Shown here: in pieces, positions 26,336-37,009 of the stretch
How the letters are laid out: each line of letters begins with the position of its first letter
Numbering within the stretch: the first letter of the stretch is position 1
DNA from: Pectobacterium brasiliense
GTDB lineage: Bacteria > Pseudomonadota > Gammaproteobacteria > Enterobacterales > Enterobacteriaceae
Reading direction: 5' to 3'
NCBI RefSeq assembly: GCF_013449685.1
Contig: NZ_JACDSF010000057.1
Span: 1,837-65,836, forward strand
DNA: 64,000 bases
The notes under the pieces: model-generated
Told to the model about the DNA's origin: nothing
What the model saw: only the letters and a program-made list of their open reading frames with translations
Databases searched by the model: none
Position numbers and translations under genes: made by a program

Positions 26336-28357
26336 ATGCGCTTAAACCCCAGCCAACAACACGCCGTCGAATTCGTCACCGGACCTTGTCTGGTGCTGGC
26401 GGGCGCAGGTTCAGGCAAGACCCGCGTTATCACCAACAAAATCGCGCACCTTATCCGCCAGTGTGGCTATCAGGCTAAGCACATTGCCGCTGTGACGTTT
26501 ACCAACAAAGCGGCGCGAGAGATGAAGGAGCGCGTGGCGCAAACGCTGGGGCGTAAAGAAACGCGTGGGTTGATGATCGCGACCTTCCATACACTGGGGT
26601 TGGAGATCATCAAACGTGAATACGTCGCGTTGGGCATGAAATCTAATTTCTCCCTGTTTGACGATCAAGACCAGATGGCGCTGCTGAAAGAGCTGACGGA
26701 ACAATGGCTGGAAAACGATAAGGTTCTGCTGCAACAGCTGATCTCGACGATCTCAAATTGGAAAAACGATCTGATCGATCCTGCCGGCGCGGCAGCAACC
26801 GCTCGCTCCGAACGCGACAAGCTGTTTGTGCATTGCTACTCGCTCTATCACGATCACCTACGTGCCTGTAACGTACTGGACTTCGACGATCTGATTTTGC
26901 TGCCCACGCTGTTGCTGAAGCAGAACGCGGAGGTACGTGAACGCTGGCAGAACCGCTTACGCTACCTGCTGGTGGATGAATATCAGGACACCAACACCAG
27001 CCAGTATGAGCTTATTAAGCTGCTGGTTGGCACCCGAGCGCGTTTTACCGTCGTAGGGGATGACGATCAGTCAATTTACTCCTGGCGTGGTGCGCGACCG
27101 CAAAATCTGGTGTTGCTACAGCAGGATTTCCCCGCGCTTGACGTGATCAAGCTGGAACAAAACTACCGCTCATCCGGGCGCATTCTGAAAGCCGCCAATA
27201 TTCTTATCGCCAATAACCCGCACGTTTTTGAAAAGCGTCTGTTCTCGGAGCTGGGTTACGGCGATGAACTCAAAGTGATTACCGCCAACAACGAAGATCA
27301 CGAAGCGGAGCGGGTCGTTGGTGAGCTGATTGCTCATCACTTTATTAAAAAGACCCAGTACGGCGACTATGCCATTTTGTATCGTGGCAACCATCAAGCG
27401 CGTCTGTTTGAAAAGATGCTGATGCAGAACCGTATTCCGTATCGTATCTCCGGCGGCACGTCGTTTTTCTCCCGACCTGAAATCAAAGATTTACTGGCTT
27501 ATCTGCGCGTACTGACCAACCCGGACGATGACAGCGCGTTCTTACGTATTGTGAACACGCCCAAGCGTGAAATTGGCCCAGCGACGATGAAGAAGCTGGG
27601 CGAGTGGGCAGGGCAGCGCAATAAAGGTCTGTTCAGCGCGAGTTTTGATCTTGGGCTGAGCCAGACTCTGACCGGTCGTGGGCTGGAGTCCCTGCAACGG
27701 TTTACCCAGTGGCTGGCGGAAATCGCCCGTCTGGCAGAGCGTGAACCGGTCGCCGCTGTGCGAGATCTGATTCATGGATTGGACTACGAAAGCTGGCTGT
27801 ATGAAACCTCGCCGAGCCCAAAAGCCGCAGAAATGCGGATGAAGAACGTCAATCAGCTATTCAGCTGGATGACGGAAATGCTGGAAGGGTCCGATCTCGA
27901 TGAGCCGATGACGTTAACGCAGGTCGTAACGCGCTTCACGCTGCGGGACATGATGGAACGGGGAGAGAGTGAAGAGGAATTGGATCAGGTTCAGCTAATG
28001 ACGCTACATGCGTCCAAAGGCTTGGAATTCCCGTATGTCTTTTTAGTTGGGATGGAAGAAGGTCTGTTGCCGCACCAGAGCAGCATTGATGAAGATAACG
28101 TCGACGAAGAGCGTCGTCTGGCATACGTGGGGATTACGCGTGCTCAGCGCGAACTGTTCTTCACATTGTGCAAAGAACGCCGCCAGTATGGCGAGTTGGT
28201 GCGCCCTGAGCCGAGTCGTTTCCTGCTTGAACTGCCGCAGGATGATGTGGTGTGGGAAACGGAAAGAAAAGTGGTGAGCGCACAAGAGCGTATGCAGAAA
28301 GGTCAGACGAACGTCGCTAATATTCGGGCGATGTTGGCAAAAGCAAAAGGGGAATGA
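26336..28357 (+). CDS. rep: ATP-dependent DNA helicase Rep
   Basis: Superfamily 1A 3'-5' helicase, 673 aa as in E. coli, which helps replication forks pass protein-DNA barriers and works with DnaB. Motif I is GAGSGKT near residue 24, motif II DEYQDT, motif [12 protein letters not shown], motif IV QNYRSS, and motifs [16 protein letters not shown] and VGITRAQ. The start ATG 26336 gives [13 protein letters not shown], matching E. coli; the five codons upstream do not belong. TACAAT at 26298-26303 is a likely -10 element. Confidence 0.95.
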   Translation: MRLNPSQQHAVEFVTGPCLVLAGAGSGKTRVITNKIAHLIRQCGYQAKHIAAVTFTNKAAREMKERVAQTLGRKETRGLMIATFHTLGLEIIKREYVALGMKSNFSLFDDQDQMALLKELTEQWLENDKVLLQQLISTISNWKNDLIDPAGAAATARSERDKLFVHCYSLYHDHLRACNVLDFDDLILLPTLLLKQNAEVRERWQNRLRYLLVDEYQDTNTSQYELIKLLVGTRARFTVVGDDDQSIYSWRGARPQNLVLLQQDFPALDVIKLEQNYRSSGRILKAANILIANNPHVFEKRLFSELGYGDELKVITANNEDHEAERVVGELIAHHFIKKTQYGDYAILYRGNHQARLFEKMLMQNRIPYRISGGTSFFSRPEIKDLLAYLRVLTNPDDDSAFLRIVNTPKREIGPATMKKLGEWAGQRNKGLFSASFDLGLSQTLTGRGLESLQRFTQWLAEIARLAEREPVAAVRDLIHGLDYESWLYETSPSPKAAEMRMKNVNQLFSWMTEMLEGSDLDEPMTLTQVVTRFTLRDMMERGESEEELDQVQLMTLHASKGLEFPYVFLVGMEEGLLPHQSSIDEDNVDEERRLAYVGITRAQRELFFTLCKERRQYGELVRPEPSRFLLELPQDDVVWETERKVVSAQERMQKGQTNVANIRAMLAKAKGE

Positions 28358-28378
28358 TTATCCCCCCTTTTATATCCG

Positions 28379-29875
28379 TTAAGCTGGGGTTTCTTCCAGC
28401 ATCAGCGGCCAGTGTACGTAGCTCTGCCAGCGGCTTTCCTGTTCCAGCATTTCTGCCCGTAACGGGTGCTGAGCCAGCCAGCCGGCAGGCAAAATCAAAC
28501 GTAACGCTTCGCCTTCTACGCGTAATCGTACGGCTGGCAGCGTGTCATCGCGGCGGCGGCTGGCAAAAATAATTGCCAGACGAAGCAGTCGGCACAGGCG
28601 CTGTGCCTGATTGACCGGCAGCGCATTTTGCTGACTGAGCGGCATTAAATCGACTGGGTTAATCTGGTTTTGCAGGAGTGTCGCTAACAGCTTTTTCTGG
28701 GCGGGCGTAAAGCCGGGGAGATCGCTGTGGCGAATCAAATAGGCTGCATGTTGGGGCGACTGGCGAAAATCGATGCTCAAACCGATTTCGTGAACCAGAC
28801 AGGCGCTGCGCAGTAACTCACGAGCCCGATTATCTAACTGCCAGTCACGGGCAACCTGTTGCAGAAAGTTGTCCGCCAATGCACTGACGCGTTTAGCCTG
28901 TTCGGTATCCAGCAGATAACGGCGTTGCAGCGTTGCTAAGGTACGGTGACGAATATCCTGATCGACAGGCAGATCCAGCATGCCATAGACCAGTCCTTCA
29001 CGCAGCGCGCCTCCGGCCAGCGTCATCGTTTTGATGTCTAGCTCCTGGAAGATCGCCAGCAGAATGGCTAATCCGCTGGGGAAAACCAGCGCACGTTCCA
29101 GCGTCAGGCCATCAATTTCCAATTCTTCCAGCTTATCGCACTGAATCGCATGCTCTTTAAGCTGTCTGAGCTTCGGCAGCGTAATGTATTCATCCATTCC
29201 CTGCGCGACCATAATTTCCTGTAGCGCCTGGACGGTGCCGGAAGCGCCGACGCAGATTTGCCAACCCTGCTCACGCAGAGAGGCCGCGACAGGGCGCAAC
29301 ATTTCACGCGCCGCCTGTTCAGCACGTTCAAAATTACCGGCTTCCAGATTGCGGTCACTGAAATAGCGATCCAGCCACGTTACGCATCCCATCGGGAGGC
29401 TGATCAACTGAGTCGCTTTTGCGCCGATTCCCGTTGCCAGTTCAGTACTGCCACCGCCAATATCCACGACCAGACGCGCATCTGGGCCGCCTGTCGTATG
29501 TGCCACACCTTGATAAATCAAGCGTGCTTCTTCTTCACCGCTGATAACCTGAATCGGCAAGCCCAGAATTTCTTGAGCCTGTTGCAGAAACTCGTCAGCG
29601 TTCGTTGCCAGTCGCAGGGTGGCTGTCGCGACAACGCGCACCTGATCCTGCGGAATGTCCTGCAACCGTTCGGAGAACAGTTGTAGACACTGCCAGCCAC
29701 GCTGCATCGCTTCCTGCGAGAGCCTATTCTGTTTATCCAGCCCTGCCGCAAGGCGGACTTTACGCTTTATTTTCGCCAGCGTCTGAATGCTGCCTGCGGT
29801 TTCCCGGGTGACCAGCATATGGAAGCTGTTCGAGCCGAGATCGATGGCAGCGTAAAGTGAAGAAGAGCTCAGCAT
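28379..29875 (-). CDS. gppA: Guanosine pentaphosphatase / exopolyphosphatase
   Basis: 498-aa Ppx/GppA family phosphohydrolase that turns pppGpp into ppGpp in the stringent response and can also cut polyphosphate. The actin-like ATPase fold is visible in [12 protein letters not shown] (phosphate 1) and [11 protein letters not shown] (phosphate 2), with an HD-like C-terminal domain. It lies 6 bp downstream of rhlB on the same strand, so they form one transcription unit as in E. coli. It converges with rep. Confidence 0.94.
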   Translation of the reverse strand: MLSSSSLYAAIDLGSNSFHMLVTRETAGSIQTLAKIKRKVRLAAGLDKQNRLSQEAMQRGWQCLQLFSERLQDIPQDQVRVVATATLRLATNADEFLQQAQEILGLPIQVISGEEEARLIYQGVAHTTGGPDARLVVDIGGGSTELATGIGAKATQLISLPMGCVTWLDRYFSDRNLEAGNFERAEQAAREMLRPVAASLREQGWQICVGASGTVQALQEIMVAQGMDEYITLPKLRQLKEHAIQCDKLEELEIDGLTLERALVFPSGLAILLAIFQELDIKTMTLAGGALREGLVYGMLDLPVDQDIRHRTLATLQRRYLLDTEQAKRVSALADNFLQQVARDWQLDNRARELLRSACLVHEIGLSIDFRQSPQHAAYLIRHSDLPGFTPAQKKLLATLLQNQINPVDLMPLSQQNALPVNQAQRLCRLLRLAIIFASRRRDDTLPAVRLRVEGEALRLILPAGWLAQHPLRAEMLEQESRWQSYVHWPLMLEETPA

Positions 29876-29881
29876 CGACGG

Positions 29882-31177
29882 TTAGTCCGCTCGTTTACGG
29901 TTATTACGGGGCGCTCCGCTGCCGCTGCGGCGTGGCGCATTATGTCGGCGCGGGCCACTGTTGGAACGCGGTGGACGTGTTAAACGCTTCGGCGCAGGTA
30001 AATCATTCATCAGCGCGTCACTGTTGTATTTGCTGACTGGGATACCGTGACCAATATAGGTTTCGATAGCTGGGAGATTCAGCGCGTACTCTTCACAGGC
30101 CAGACTGATAGAGAATCCGCTTTGTCCCGCACGGCCCGTACGGCCAATACGGTGAACGTAGTCTTCGCAGTCATCCGGCAGATCGTAGTTAAAAACGTGG
30201 GTCACAGAAGGAATATGCAAACCGCGTGCTGCAACGTCCGTTGCCACCAGAATATCCAGACTACCCTGGGTAAACTCTTCCAGAATACGCAGACGTTTTT
30301 TCTGTGCGACGTCGCCCGTCAGCAGCCCAACGCGATGGCCATCGGCAGCCAGATGGCCCCAGATGTCTTCGCAGCGATGCTTGGTATTCGCAAAAATAAT
30401 GCAGCGGTCCGGCCACTCTTCTTCCAGCAGTGTCTGGAGCAGGCGCATTTTTTCTTCGTTTGATGGATAAAACAGTTCTTCTTTAATGCGGTGGCCGGTT
30501 TTCTGTTCCGGTTCCACTTCCACATACTCGGCGTTATTCATCTGTTCAAACGCGAGTTCACGCACCCGGTAGGAGAGCGTAGCGGAGAAGAGCATGTTCA
30601 GGCGCTGTGCCGTTGCGGGCATGCGGCGGAATAGCCAGCGAATGTCTTTGATGAAGCCGAGATCGTACATGCGATCTGCTTCGTCCAGCACGACGACCTG
30701 AATCGCGCCCAGATTGATGTGGTTCTGCTTGGCGTAATCGATCAGGCGACCGGTGGTGCCGATCAGAATATCAACGCCGCTTTCCAGCACTTTAAGCTGT
30801 TTGTCGTAGCCGTCGCCACCGTAGGCTAAACCTAATTTTAGCCCAGTTGCATGAGACAGCGCTTCTGCATCAGAGTGAATCTGGACAGCCAGTTCACGGG
30901 TTGGTGCCATAATTAAAGCACGTGGCTGATTGGTCTGACGCTCTGCGTTTGCAGGGTGTGAAAGCAGATAATGGAAAGTAGACGCGAGAAAAGCCAGCGT
31001 CTTGCCGGTACCGGTTTGCGCCTGACCCGCAACATCACGCCCTGACAGAGCCAATGGCAGAGCTAACGCCTGAATAGGCGTACAGTTATGAAACCCTTTA
31101 CTTTCAAGAGCTTCAATAACCTGCGGGTGCAGGGCGAAGTCGGAAAACTTCAGTTCAGTTAAGTGTGTTTTGCTCAT
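29882..31177 (-). CDS. rhlB: DEAD-box RNA helicase RhlB
   Basis: 431-aa DEAD-box helicase that unwinds structured RNA for the RNase E degradosome. The Q motif ([13 protein letters not shown]), motif I AQTGTGKT, motif [11 protein letters not shown], motif III SATL and motif [12 protein letters not shown] are all present. The C-terminal tail is rich in Arg, Asn and Pro, as in the family, and is a little longer than in E. coli (421 aa). It is divergent from trxA. Confidence 0.95.
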   Translation of the reverse strand: MSKTHLTELKFSDFALHPQVIEALESKGFHNCTPIQALALPLALSGRDVAGQAQTGTGKTLAFLASTFHYLLSHPANAERQTNQPRALIMAPTRELAVQIHSDAEALSHATGLKLGLAYGGDGYDKQLKVLESGVDILIGTTGRLIDYAKQNHINLGAIQVVVLDEADRMYDLGFIKDIRWLFRRMPATAQRLNMLFSATLSYRVRELAFEQMNNAEYVEVEPEQKTGHRIKEELFYPSNEEKMRLLQTLLEEEWPDRCIIFANTKHRCEDIWGHLAADGHRVGLLTGDVAQKKRLRILEEFTQGSLDILVATDVAARGLHIPSVTHVFNYDLPDDCEDYVHRIGRTGRAGQSGFSISLACEEYALNLPAIETYIGHGIPVSKYNSDALMNDLPAPKRLTRPPRSNSGPRRHNAPRRSGSGAPRNNRKRAD

Positions 31178-31243
31178 AGTGTGGTAGAATATCAGCTAAC
31201 TATTGCTTTACGAAAGCGTATCCGGTGAAATAAAGTCAAGCCG

Positions 31244-31268
31244 TTGTTGGTTAATGCTACACCAACAA
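31244..31268. promoter_or_regulatory. Inverted repeat in the rhlB-trxA interval
   Basis: A perfect 8-bp inverted repeat, TTGTTGGT (31244-31251) and ACCAACAA (31261-31268), with a 9-base loop, lies 27 bp before the trxA start. It may be an operator or an mRNA leader hairpin; I do not know a factor that binds it. Confidence 0.4.
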
Positions 31269-31295
31269 GGTAGAAATAATCCTGCGGAGTAAAAT

Positions 31296-31622
31296 ATGAG
31301 CGATAAAATAATTCACCTGACTGATGACAGCTTCGGCACGAAAGTATTGCAAGCTGAGGGCGCTATCTTGGTTGATTTCTGGGCTGAGTGGTGTGGTCCT
31401 TGCAAAATGATCGCTCCTATTCTGGATGAAATTGCTGAAGAGTTTGAAGGTAAACTGACAGTTACCAAGCTGAACATTGATGAAAATCCGGCTACTGCGC
31501 CGAAATATGGTATCCGTGGCATTCCTACTCTGCTGTTGTTTAAAAACGGCGAGGTCGCTGCGACGAAAGTCGGCGCACTGTCGAAGGGGCAACTGAAAGA
31601 GTTCCTGACGGCGAATCTGTAA
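31296..31622 (+). CDS. trxA: Thioredoxin 1
   Basis: 108-aa cytoplasmic disulfide reductase. The redox site WCGPC places the active cysteines at C33 and C36; the cis-proline loop RGIPTLLLF is also present. It passes electrons from thioredoxin reductase to ribonucleotide reductase, PAPS reductase and other proteins. ATG 31296 follows CTGCGGAGTAAAAT. A GATACCCT/AGGGTGTC hairpin at 31630-31649 follows the gene but lacks a T tract. Position before rho matches E. coli. Confidence 0.97.
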   Translation: MSDKIIHLTDDSFGTKVLQAEGAILVDFWAEWCGPCKMIAPILDEIAEEFEGKLTVTKLNIDENPATAPKYGIRGIPTLLLFKNGEVAATKVGALSKGQLKEFLTANL

Positions 31623-32132
31623 TTAGCTTGATACCCTAAAAAGGGTGTCGCCGGCGGGCGCAATTGGGCAATATGTAATTCTCATATTGACTGCTTGCCG
31701 CTCGTCGGGAAGCGTGTTAGATTCTTCATCACTGCATATCGTACTTGCCTATGTTTAAGCCCTTAGGCTTAAGCCTGAAAGTTAGAGTCTAAAGCATTAT
31801 TCTGTGTCGAAATCGAAAAAATCGTTGTTTTACAAGGTAATTGTTATACAAGACGATTGTTTTGCAACACGATTGTTTTACAACACGTTTGTGATCCGAT
31901 TTTGGCAGTCTGCTAGTTTTACAATAATTGGTTTTATGTGTCTTCGATCTCCTGCCGTTGATTTATGCGGATATCGTTTATGCGGATGTTGTTTTGCGCG
32001 GATGTAATGCGCTTCAGGTGTGAAACCAGACAGGAATCCGGTGGTTGAAGGCTGTTATAGAGGCACGGATGATCCTGCCATACCATTCACGTTATCGTTC
32101 GAGATTTACCCCGAGTTAAAGAACCCACCACT
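31623..32132 (+). promoter_or_regulatory. Long leader region of rho
   Basis: 510 bp separate trxA and rho. In E. coli the corresponding leader is long, and Rho terminates its own transcription there. Visible here: a 7-bp hairpin TTAAGCC/GGCTTAA with a four-base loop at 31755-31772, and four 16-bp tandem units at 31823-31886. I could not identify a convincing rhoL leader-peptide gene; a 67-codon frame at 31804-32007 runs through the repeats and has no family match. Confidence 0.6.
31823..31886 (+). repeat. Four 16-bp tandem repeats in the rho leader
   Basis: Four consecutive 16-bp units start at 31823, 31839, 31855 and 31871; the last two read GATTGTTTTGCAACAC and GATTGTTTTACAACAC, and the first two diverge slightly. 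Most units contain a TTGT...ACAA dyad. Confidence 0.85.
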
Positions 32133-33392
32133 ATGAATCTTACCGAATTAAAGAATACGCCAGTTTCTGAGTTAATTACTCTTGGCGAAAATATGGGACT
32201 GGAAAACCAGGCACGCATGCGCAAACAGGATATTATCTTCGCTATTCTGAAACAGCATGCCAAAAGCGGCGAGGATATTTTCGGCGATGGTGTGCTGGAG
32301 ATATTGCAGGATGGCTTCGGCTTTCTCCGCTCCGCAGACAGCTCCTACCTCGCAGGCCCCGATGATATCTACGTTTCTCCCAGCCAAATCCGCCGTTTTA
32401 ACCTCCGCACTGGTGACACCATTTCTGGCAAGATTCGTCCGCCGAAAGAAGGTGAACGCTACTTTGCGCTGCTGAAAGTTAACGAAGTTAACTACGACAA
32501 ACCTGAAAACGCCCGCAACAAGATCTTGTTCGAAAACTTAACGCCGCTGCACGCAAACTCTCGTCTGCGTATGGAACGGGGTAACGGTTCGACAGAAGAT
32601 CTGACGGCGCGTGTGCTGGATCTGGCTTCGCCGATCGGCCGTGGTCAACGTGGTCTGATCGTTGCACCGCCAAAAGCGGGTAAAACCATGCTGCTGCAGA
32701 ACATCGCACAGAGCATCGCTTACAACCATCCTGACTGCGTGCTGATGGTGCTGCTGATTGACGAACGTCCGGAAGAAGTTACCGAGATGCAGCGTCTGGT
32801 GAAAGGTGAAGTGGTGGCGTCAACGTTTGACGAGCCCGCTTCCCGTCACGTTCAGGTTGCCGAAATGGTGATCGAAAAAGCGAAGCGTCTGGTTGAGCAT
32901 AAGAAAGACGTTATCATCCTGCTGGACTCCATTACCCGTCTGGCACGTGCTTACAACACCGTGGTTCCGGCTTCGGGCAAAGTGTTGACCGGTGGTGTGG
33001 ATGCTAACGCCCTGCATCGTCCGAAGCGTTTCTTCGGTGCGGCGCGTAACGTTGAGGAAGGCGGTAGCCTGACCATCATCGCGACCGCATTGGTTGATAC
33101 TGGTTCTAAGATGGACGAAGTGATTTACGAAGAATTTAAAGGTACAGGCAATATGGAACTGCACCTGGCGCGTAAAATCGCAGAAAAACGCGTGTTCCCA
33201 GCGATTGACTACAATCGTTCCGGTACGCGTAAAGAAGAACTGCTTACCACCTCTGAAGAATTGCAGAAGATGTGGATTCTACGCAAGATCATCCACCCAA
33301 TGGGTGAGATCGATGCGATGGAATTCCTCATTAACAAGTTGGCGATGACGAAAACCAACGATGAATTCTTCGATATGATGAAACGTTCATAA
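32133..33392 (+). CDS. rho: Transcription termination factor Rho
   Basis: 419-aa hexameric RNA-dependent ATPase that ends transcription at untranslated C-rich RNA; the length equals E. coli Rho. The N-terminal part (1-130) is the primary RNA-binding domain with GFGFLRS. The ATPase core has Walker A PPKAGKT near residue 180, Walker [15 protein letters not shown], and the Q/R loops in the [13 protein letters not shown] region. Confidence 0.97.
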   Translation: MNLTELKNTPVSELITLGENMGLENQARMRKQDIIFAILKQHAKSGEDIFGDGVLEILQDGFGFLRSADSSYLAGPDDIYVSPSQIRRFNLRTGDTISGKIRPPKEGERYFALLKVNEVNYDKPENARNKILFENLTPLHANSRLRMERGNGSTEDLTARVLDLASPIGRGQRGLIVAPPKAGKTMLLQNIAQSIAYNHPDCVLMVLLIDERPEEVTEMQRLVKGEVVASTFDEPASRHVQVAEMVIEKAKRLVEHKKDVIILLDSITRLARAYNTVVPASGKVLTGGVDANALHRPKRFFGAARNVEEGGSLTIIATALVDTGSKMDEVIYEEFKGTGNMELHLARKIAEKRVFPAIDYNRSGTRKEELLTTSEELQKMWILRKIIHPMGEIDAMEFLINKLAMTKTNDEFFDMMKRS

Positions 33393-33426
33393 ATCCGGGC
33401 GTTCATCCATTACGGATAACTCGGGG

Positions 33427-33455
33427 AACGCCACGCTGGGCCGTGGCGTTTTTTA
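33427..33455 (+). terminator. Terminator after rho
   Basis: A 9-bp stem, AACGCCACG (33427-33435) with CGTGGCGTT (33442-33450), six-base loop, then a run of T to 33454. Confidence 0.92.
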
Positions 33456-33572
33456 TTCCCTAATTGATCGGATGTGAAGGGGTTTTCTACCAGGAAGTCT
33501 CGGTTATCACTCAATTTGTACTGGCGATCAACGTGGGCGATAAGATATAAGGCGTAAACCGAGTCTATACTG

Positions 33573-33593
33573 AACAGCTACAGCGCAGCTGTT
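33573..33593 (+). promoter_or_regulatory. Hairpin abutting the wecA start codon
   Basis: A perfect 7-bp inverted repeat, AACAGCT (33573-33579) and AGCTGTT (33587-33593), ends one base before the wecA ATG. It occupies the place of the ribosome binding site, and no Shine-Dalgarno sequence is visible. TATACT at 33566-33571 just upstream is a possible -10 element. Confidence 0.45.
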
Positions 33594-33594
33594 A

Positions 33595-34695
33595 ATGGTG
33601 AACTTACTCACTATGAGTACCGAATTACTATTTATTTTCTTGTTTTCTCTGGGCTTTCTTTTTTTTGCTCGCAGCATTGCGGGTAAAATAGGGCTTGTCG
33701 ATCGTCCCAACTACCGTAAACGCCATCGGGGTCTGGTACCTCTGGTTGGTGGTATCTCCGTGTATGCGGGTATCTGCTTTACCTACTTCATTACCGATCA
33801 ATATATTCTCAACTTCCGTCTTTACCTGCTATGCGCGGGTGTGCTGGTGTTTATCGGTGTGCTGGACGATCGTTTTGATATCAGCGTAAAAATTCGTGCC
33901 GTTGTGCAGGCATTTGTTGCTGTGGTGATGATGGCTTTCGCTGGCTTGACGATACACAACCTAGGGTTCATTTTCGGTCCGTGGCAGATGGGGCTGGGGC
34001 CGTTTGGCTATCTGGTCACGCTGTTTGCGGTTTGGGCGGCGATTAATGCGTTCAATATGGTGGACGGGATCGATGGATTGCTCGGCGGGTTGTCCAGCGT
34101 CTCATTTGGGGCAATGGGCATTTTGCTGTACCTGAACGGTCACGCGAACCTAGCATTGTGGTGTTTCGCCATGATTGCGGCGACATTGCCTTATATTCTG
34201 CTCAACCTCGGCATGTTTGGACCACGCTACAAGGTGTTCATGGGCGATGCGGGTAGCACGATGATTGGCTTCACAGCCATATGGCTCTTGATTCAAACAA
34301 CACAAGGCCCGCAGCATCCGATAAATCCGGTTACGGCACTGTGGATCATCGCTATCCCATTGATCGATATGATCGCCATCATGTATCGACGCTTGCGCAA
34401 AGGGATGAGCCCGTTCTCACCTGACCGACAGCATATCCATCATTTAATGATGCGGGCTGGCTTCTCTTCCCGTCAGGCTTTTGTACTGATTACGCTTGCT
34501 GCCGCCTTGTTGGCCGCGGTCGGTGTGTTGGGAGAATATTTCTTTTTTATACCCGAATGGTTTATGTTGGCATTATTCTTGCTTGCATTTCTGCTGTATG
34601 GCTACTGCCTGAAACGAGCATGGCGGGTCGCCCGTTTTATCAAGCGCATCAAACGCCGTATGCGGCATTCTGATGAGCAAAAGCAGTCATCCTGA
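33595..34695 (+). CDS. wecA: UDP-GlcNAc:undecaprenyl-phosphate GlcNAc-1-P transferase
   Basis: Inner-membrane enzyme, 366 aa with about 11 hydrophobic segments, that makes lipid I of enterobacterial common antigen (ECA), and often of O antigen too, from UDP-GlcNAc and undecaprenyl phosphate. Family motifs are visible: LVPLVGGISVYAG, LDDRFDISVK (Mg site), AINAFNMVDGIDGLLGG and SPFSPDRQHIHHL. ATG 33595 or GTG 33598 could be the start; E. coli WecA aligns from the second. It is the first gene of the ECA cluster. Confidence 0.95.
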   Translation: MVNLLTMSTELLFIFLFSLGFLFFARSIAGKIGLVDRPNYRKRHRGLVPLVGGISVYAGICFTYFITDQYILNFRLYLLCAGVLVFIGVLDDRFDISVKIRAVVQAFVAVVMMAFAGLTIHNLGFIFGPWQMGLGPFGYLVTLFAVWAAINAFNMVDGIDGLLGGLSSVSFGAMGILLYLNGHANLALWCFAMIAATLPYILLNLGMFGPRYKVFMGDAGSTMIGFTAIWLLIQTTQGPQHPINPVTALWIIAIPLIDMIAIMYRRLRKGMSPFSPDRQHIHHLMMRAGFSSRQAFVLITLAAALLAAVGVLGEYFFFIPEWFMLALFLLAFLLYGYCLKRAWRVARFIKRIKRRMRHSDEQKQSS

Positions 34696-34716
34696 CCAAA
34701 TAATTTTGGGGAAGTA

Positions 34717-35763
34717 ATGAAATCAGAGAACTTGTCTACTGGGAATGCGTTGATTGATAACGAACTGGATATCCGTGGTTTATTTCGCCTGCTGTGCCGT
34801 GGAAAGGTGTGGCCGATAGCAGTCGGCCTGATGTTTGCCGTTGTGGCACTGGGCTATTCCTATCTTGTTAAACAGGAGTGGAGCGCGACAGCGATTACCG
34901 ACAAGCCGACAGTCAATATGCTGGGTGGGTATTATTCGCAGCAGCAATTCCTGCGTAACCTCGATGCCCGCTCTTTTTCCGCGCCTCAGCCAGAACAACC
35001 GTCTATTTCGGCCGATGCTTATGACGAGTTCATCATGCAATTAGCGGCTTACGATACCCGCCGCGATTTCTGGTTGCAGACTGACTATTATAAGCAGCGT
35101 CTGGAAGGCGATGAAAAAGCCGATGCAGCTCTGCTCGATGAATTGGTTAACAACATTCAGTTTACGCCGCGCGACGACGGGAAAAAGACCAATGATTCCG
35201 TGAAGCTGGTGGCAGAAAACTCTAAAGATTCCAACACGTTGCTTCGTCAGTATGTGGCTTTTGCCAGCCAGCGTGCAGCCAGTCACCTGAATGAAGAAAT
35301 TAAGGGTGCCTGGGCGGCCAGAACTATCTTCATGACGTCGCAGATCAAGCGTCAGGAAGCGGTAGCAAAAGCGATTTACGATCGTGAAGTCCGCAGCGTC
35401 GAGCTGGCGTTGAAAATCGCCCAGCAGCAAGGTATTAGCCGCAGCCAGACGGATACGCCGGCAGACGAAATCCCTGCATCGGAAATGTTCCTGCTTGGCA
35501 GGCCGATGCTTCAAGCCCGACTGGAAACATTGCAGACCAGCGGCCCGCACTACGAACTGGATTACGATCAAAATCGCGCGATGTTGGCGACGCTGAACGT
35601 TGGCCCAATGCTTGAGGCCAGTTTCCAGACGTATCGCTATTTGCGCACGCCGGAAGAGCCGGTGAAGCGTGACAGCCCACGCCGGGCATTCCTGATGGTG
35701 ATGTGGGGTGCGATTGGTGTGCTCGTCGGCGCGGGTGTTGCCTTGGCTCGCCGTCCGCGCTAA
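34717..35763 (+). CDS. wzzE: ECA polysaccharide chain length modulator
   Basis: 348-aa Wzz-family inner-membrane protein that sets the chain length of ECA. It has the family layout: an N-terminal membrane helix near residues 30-50, a large periplasmic helical domain and a C-terminal helix near 325-345 (WGAIGVLVGAGVAL). ATG 34717 follows TTTTGGGGAAGTA. The closest named relative is E. coli WzzE (349 aa). It sits between wecA and wecB, as in other enterobacteria. Confidence 0.93.
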   Translation: MKSENLSTGNALIDNELDIRGLFRLLCRGKVWPIAVGLMFAVVALGYSYLVKQEWSATAITDKPTVNMLGGYYSQQQFLRNLDARSFSAPQPEQPSISADAYDEFIMQLAAYDTRRDFWLQTDYYKQRLEGDEKADAALLDELVNNIQFTPRDDGKKTNDSVKLVAENSKDSNTLLRQYVAFASQRAASHLNEEIKGAWAARTIFMTSQIKRQEAVAKAIYDREVRSVELALKIAQQQGISRSQTDTPADEIPASEMFLLGRPMLQARLETLQTSGPHYELDYDQNRAMLATLNVGPMLEASFQTYRYLRTPEEPVKRDSPRRAFLMVMWGAIGVLVGAGVALARRPR

Positions 35764-35830
35764 CCAGCTTGCTGATTTGCGTCTGACGCTCAGCGAGCGT
35801 CTGCGTCTAACCTGATTAAAGAGATTCAAT

Positions 35831-36961
35831 GTGAAAGTATTGACTGTTTTCGGCACCCGGCCGGAAGCCATAAAAATGGCACCGCTGGTTCATGCCCTGG
35901 CTCAGGATGGAGCTTTTGAATCGAGAGTTTGCGTAACAGCCCAGCACCGGGAGATGCTGGATCAGGTGCTGCGTTTGTTCGATATTACGCCAGATTACGA
36001 TCTGGATATTATGCGACCGGGGCAGGGACTCAGTGAGATATCCTGCCGGATTTTATCAGGACTTGAGCCCGTTATGGCGGAGTTCAAACCGGATTTGGTG
36101 TTGGTACACGGCGATACCACCACAACGTTGGCAACCAGTCTGGCGGCTTTTTATCAGCGTATCCCCGTCGGGCATGTAGAAGCGGGATTGCGTACTGGTA
36201 ATCTGTACTCGCCCTGGCCGGAAGAGGCTAATCGCAAACTGACCGGACATTTGGCGATGTACCATTTCGCCCCAACGGAAAATTCCCGCCAAAATTTACT
36301 GCGTGAGCATCTGTCCGATCGGCATATTTTTGTGACGGGTAATACGGTGATTGATGCGCTGTTCTGGGTGCGCGATCGTATTCTCGGGGATGCCGCGCTA
36401 CGCCGTAGCCTTGACGAAAAATATGCCTTTTTAGACGATAACAAGAAGCTGATTCTGGTTACTGGACATCGCCGCGAAAGTTTTGGCGGCGGCTTCGAGC
36501 GCATTTGCAGCGCGCTGGCAGATATTGCCCGTCGACACCCTGAAGTACACATTGTGTATCCGGTTCACTTGAATCCTAACGTCAGCGAACCGGTGAATCG
36601 CATCCTGAGCGGCATTGATAATGTGATGCTGATTGCGCCGCAGGACTATCTGCCTTTCGTGTATTTGATGAATCGTTCTTACATGATTTTGACCGACTCT
36701 GGCGGCATTCAGGAAGAGGCGCCGTCGTTAGGCAAGCCCGTATTGGTGATGCGTGATACGACAGAACGGCCGGAGGCGGTGGAAGCCGGTACGGTCAAGC
36801 TGGTAGGGACAGAAGTAACCAGTATTGTCGATGCGGTATCTACGCTGTTGACGGATGAAGAAGCGTATCAGGCAATGAGTCGCGCCCATAATCCTTATGG
36901 TGATGGACAAGCCTGTCAACGCATCGTTGATGCTTTAAAAAATCGCCAGGAGCGATTTTAA
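35831..36961 (+). CDS. wecB: UDP-GlcNAc 2-epimerase
   Basis: 376-aa non-hydrolysing epimerase that makes UDP-ManNAc for ECA. Family landmarks: [14 protein letters not shown] at the N-terminus, [27 protein letters not shown], and the UDP site [10 protein letters not shown]. The start is GTG 35831, since the frame then matches E. coli from its first residue; the ATG two bases upstream is out of frame. wecC follows 48 bp later. Confidence 0.95.
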   Translation: MKVLTVFGTRPEAIKMAPLVHALAQDGAFESRVCVTAQHREMLDQVLRLFDITPDYDLDIMRPGQGLSEISCRILSGLEPVMAEFKPDLVLVHGDTTTTLATSLAAFYQRIPVGHVEAGLRTGNLYSPWPEEANRKLTGHLAMYHFAPTENSRQNLLREHLSDRHIFVTGNTVIDALFWVRDRILGDAALRRSLDEKYAFLDDNKKLILVTGHRRESFGGGFERICSALADIARRHPEVHIVYPVHLNPNVSEPVNRILSGIDNVMLIAPQDYLPFVYLMNRSYMILTDSGGIQEEAPSLGKPVLVMRDTTERPEAVEAGTVKLVGTEVTSIVDAVSTLLTDEEAYQAMSRAHNPYGDGQACQRIVDALKNRQERF

Positions 36962-37009
36962 ACATCGTTATACGACGACGGCCCGACATAAAAATTATCA
37001 GGTGACACT

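Noticed and set aside
31804-32007. 67-codon frame in the rho leader as rhoL or a small protein
   Set aside because: It runs through the 16-bp tandem repeats, has no good ribosome site, and does not resemble the E. coli rho leader peptide as I remember it.
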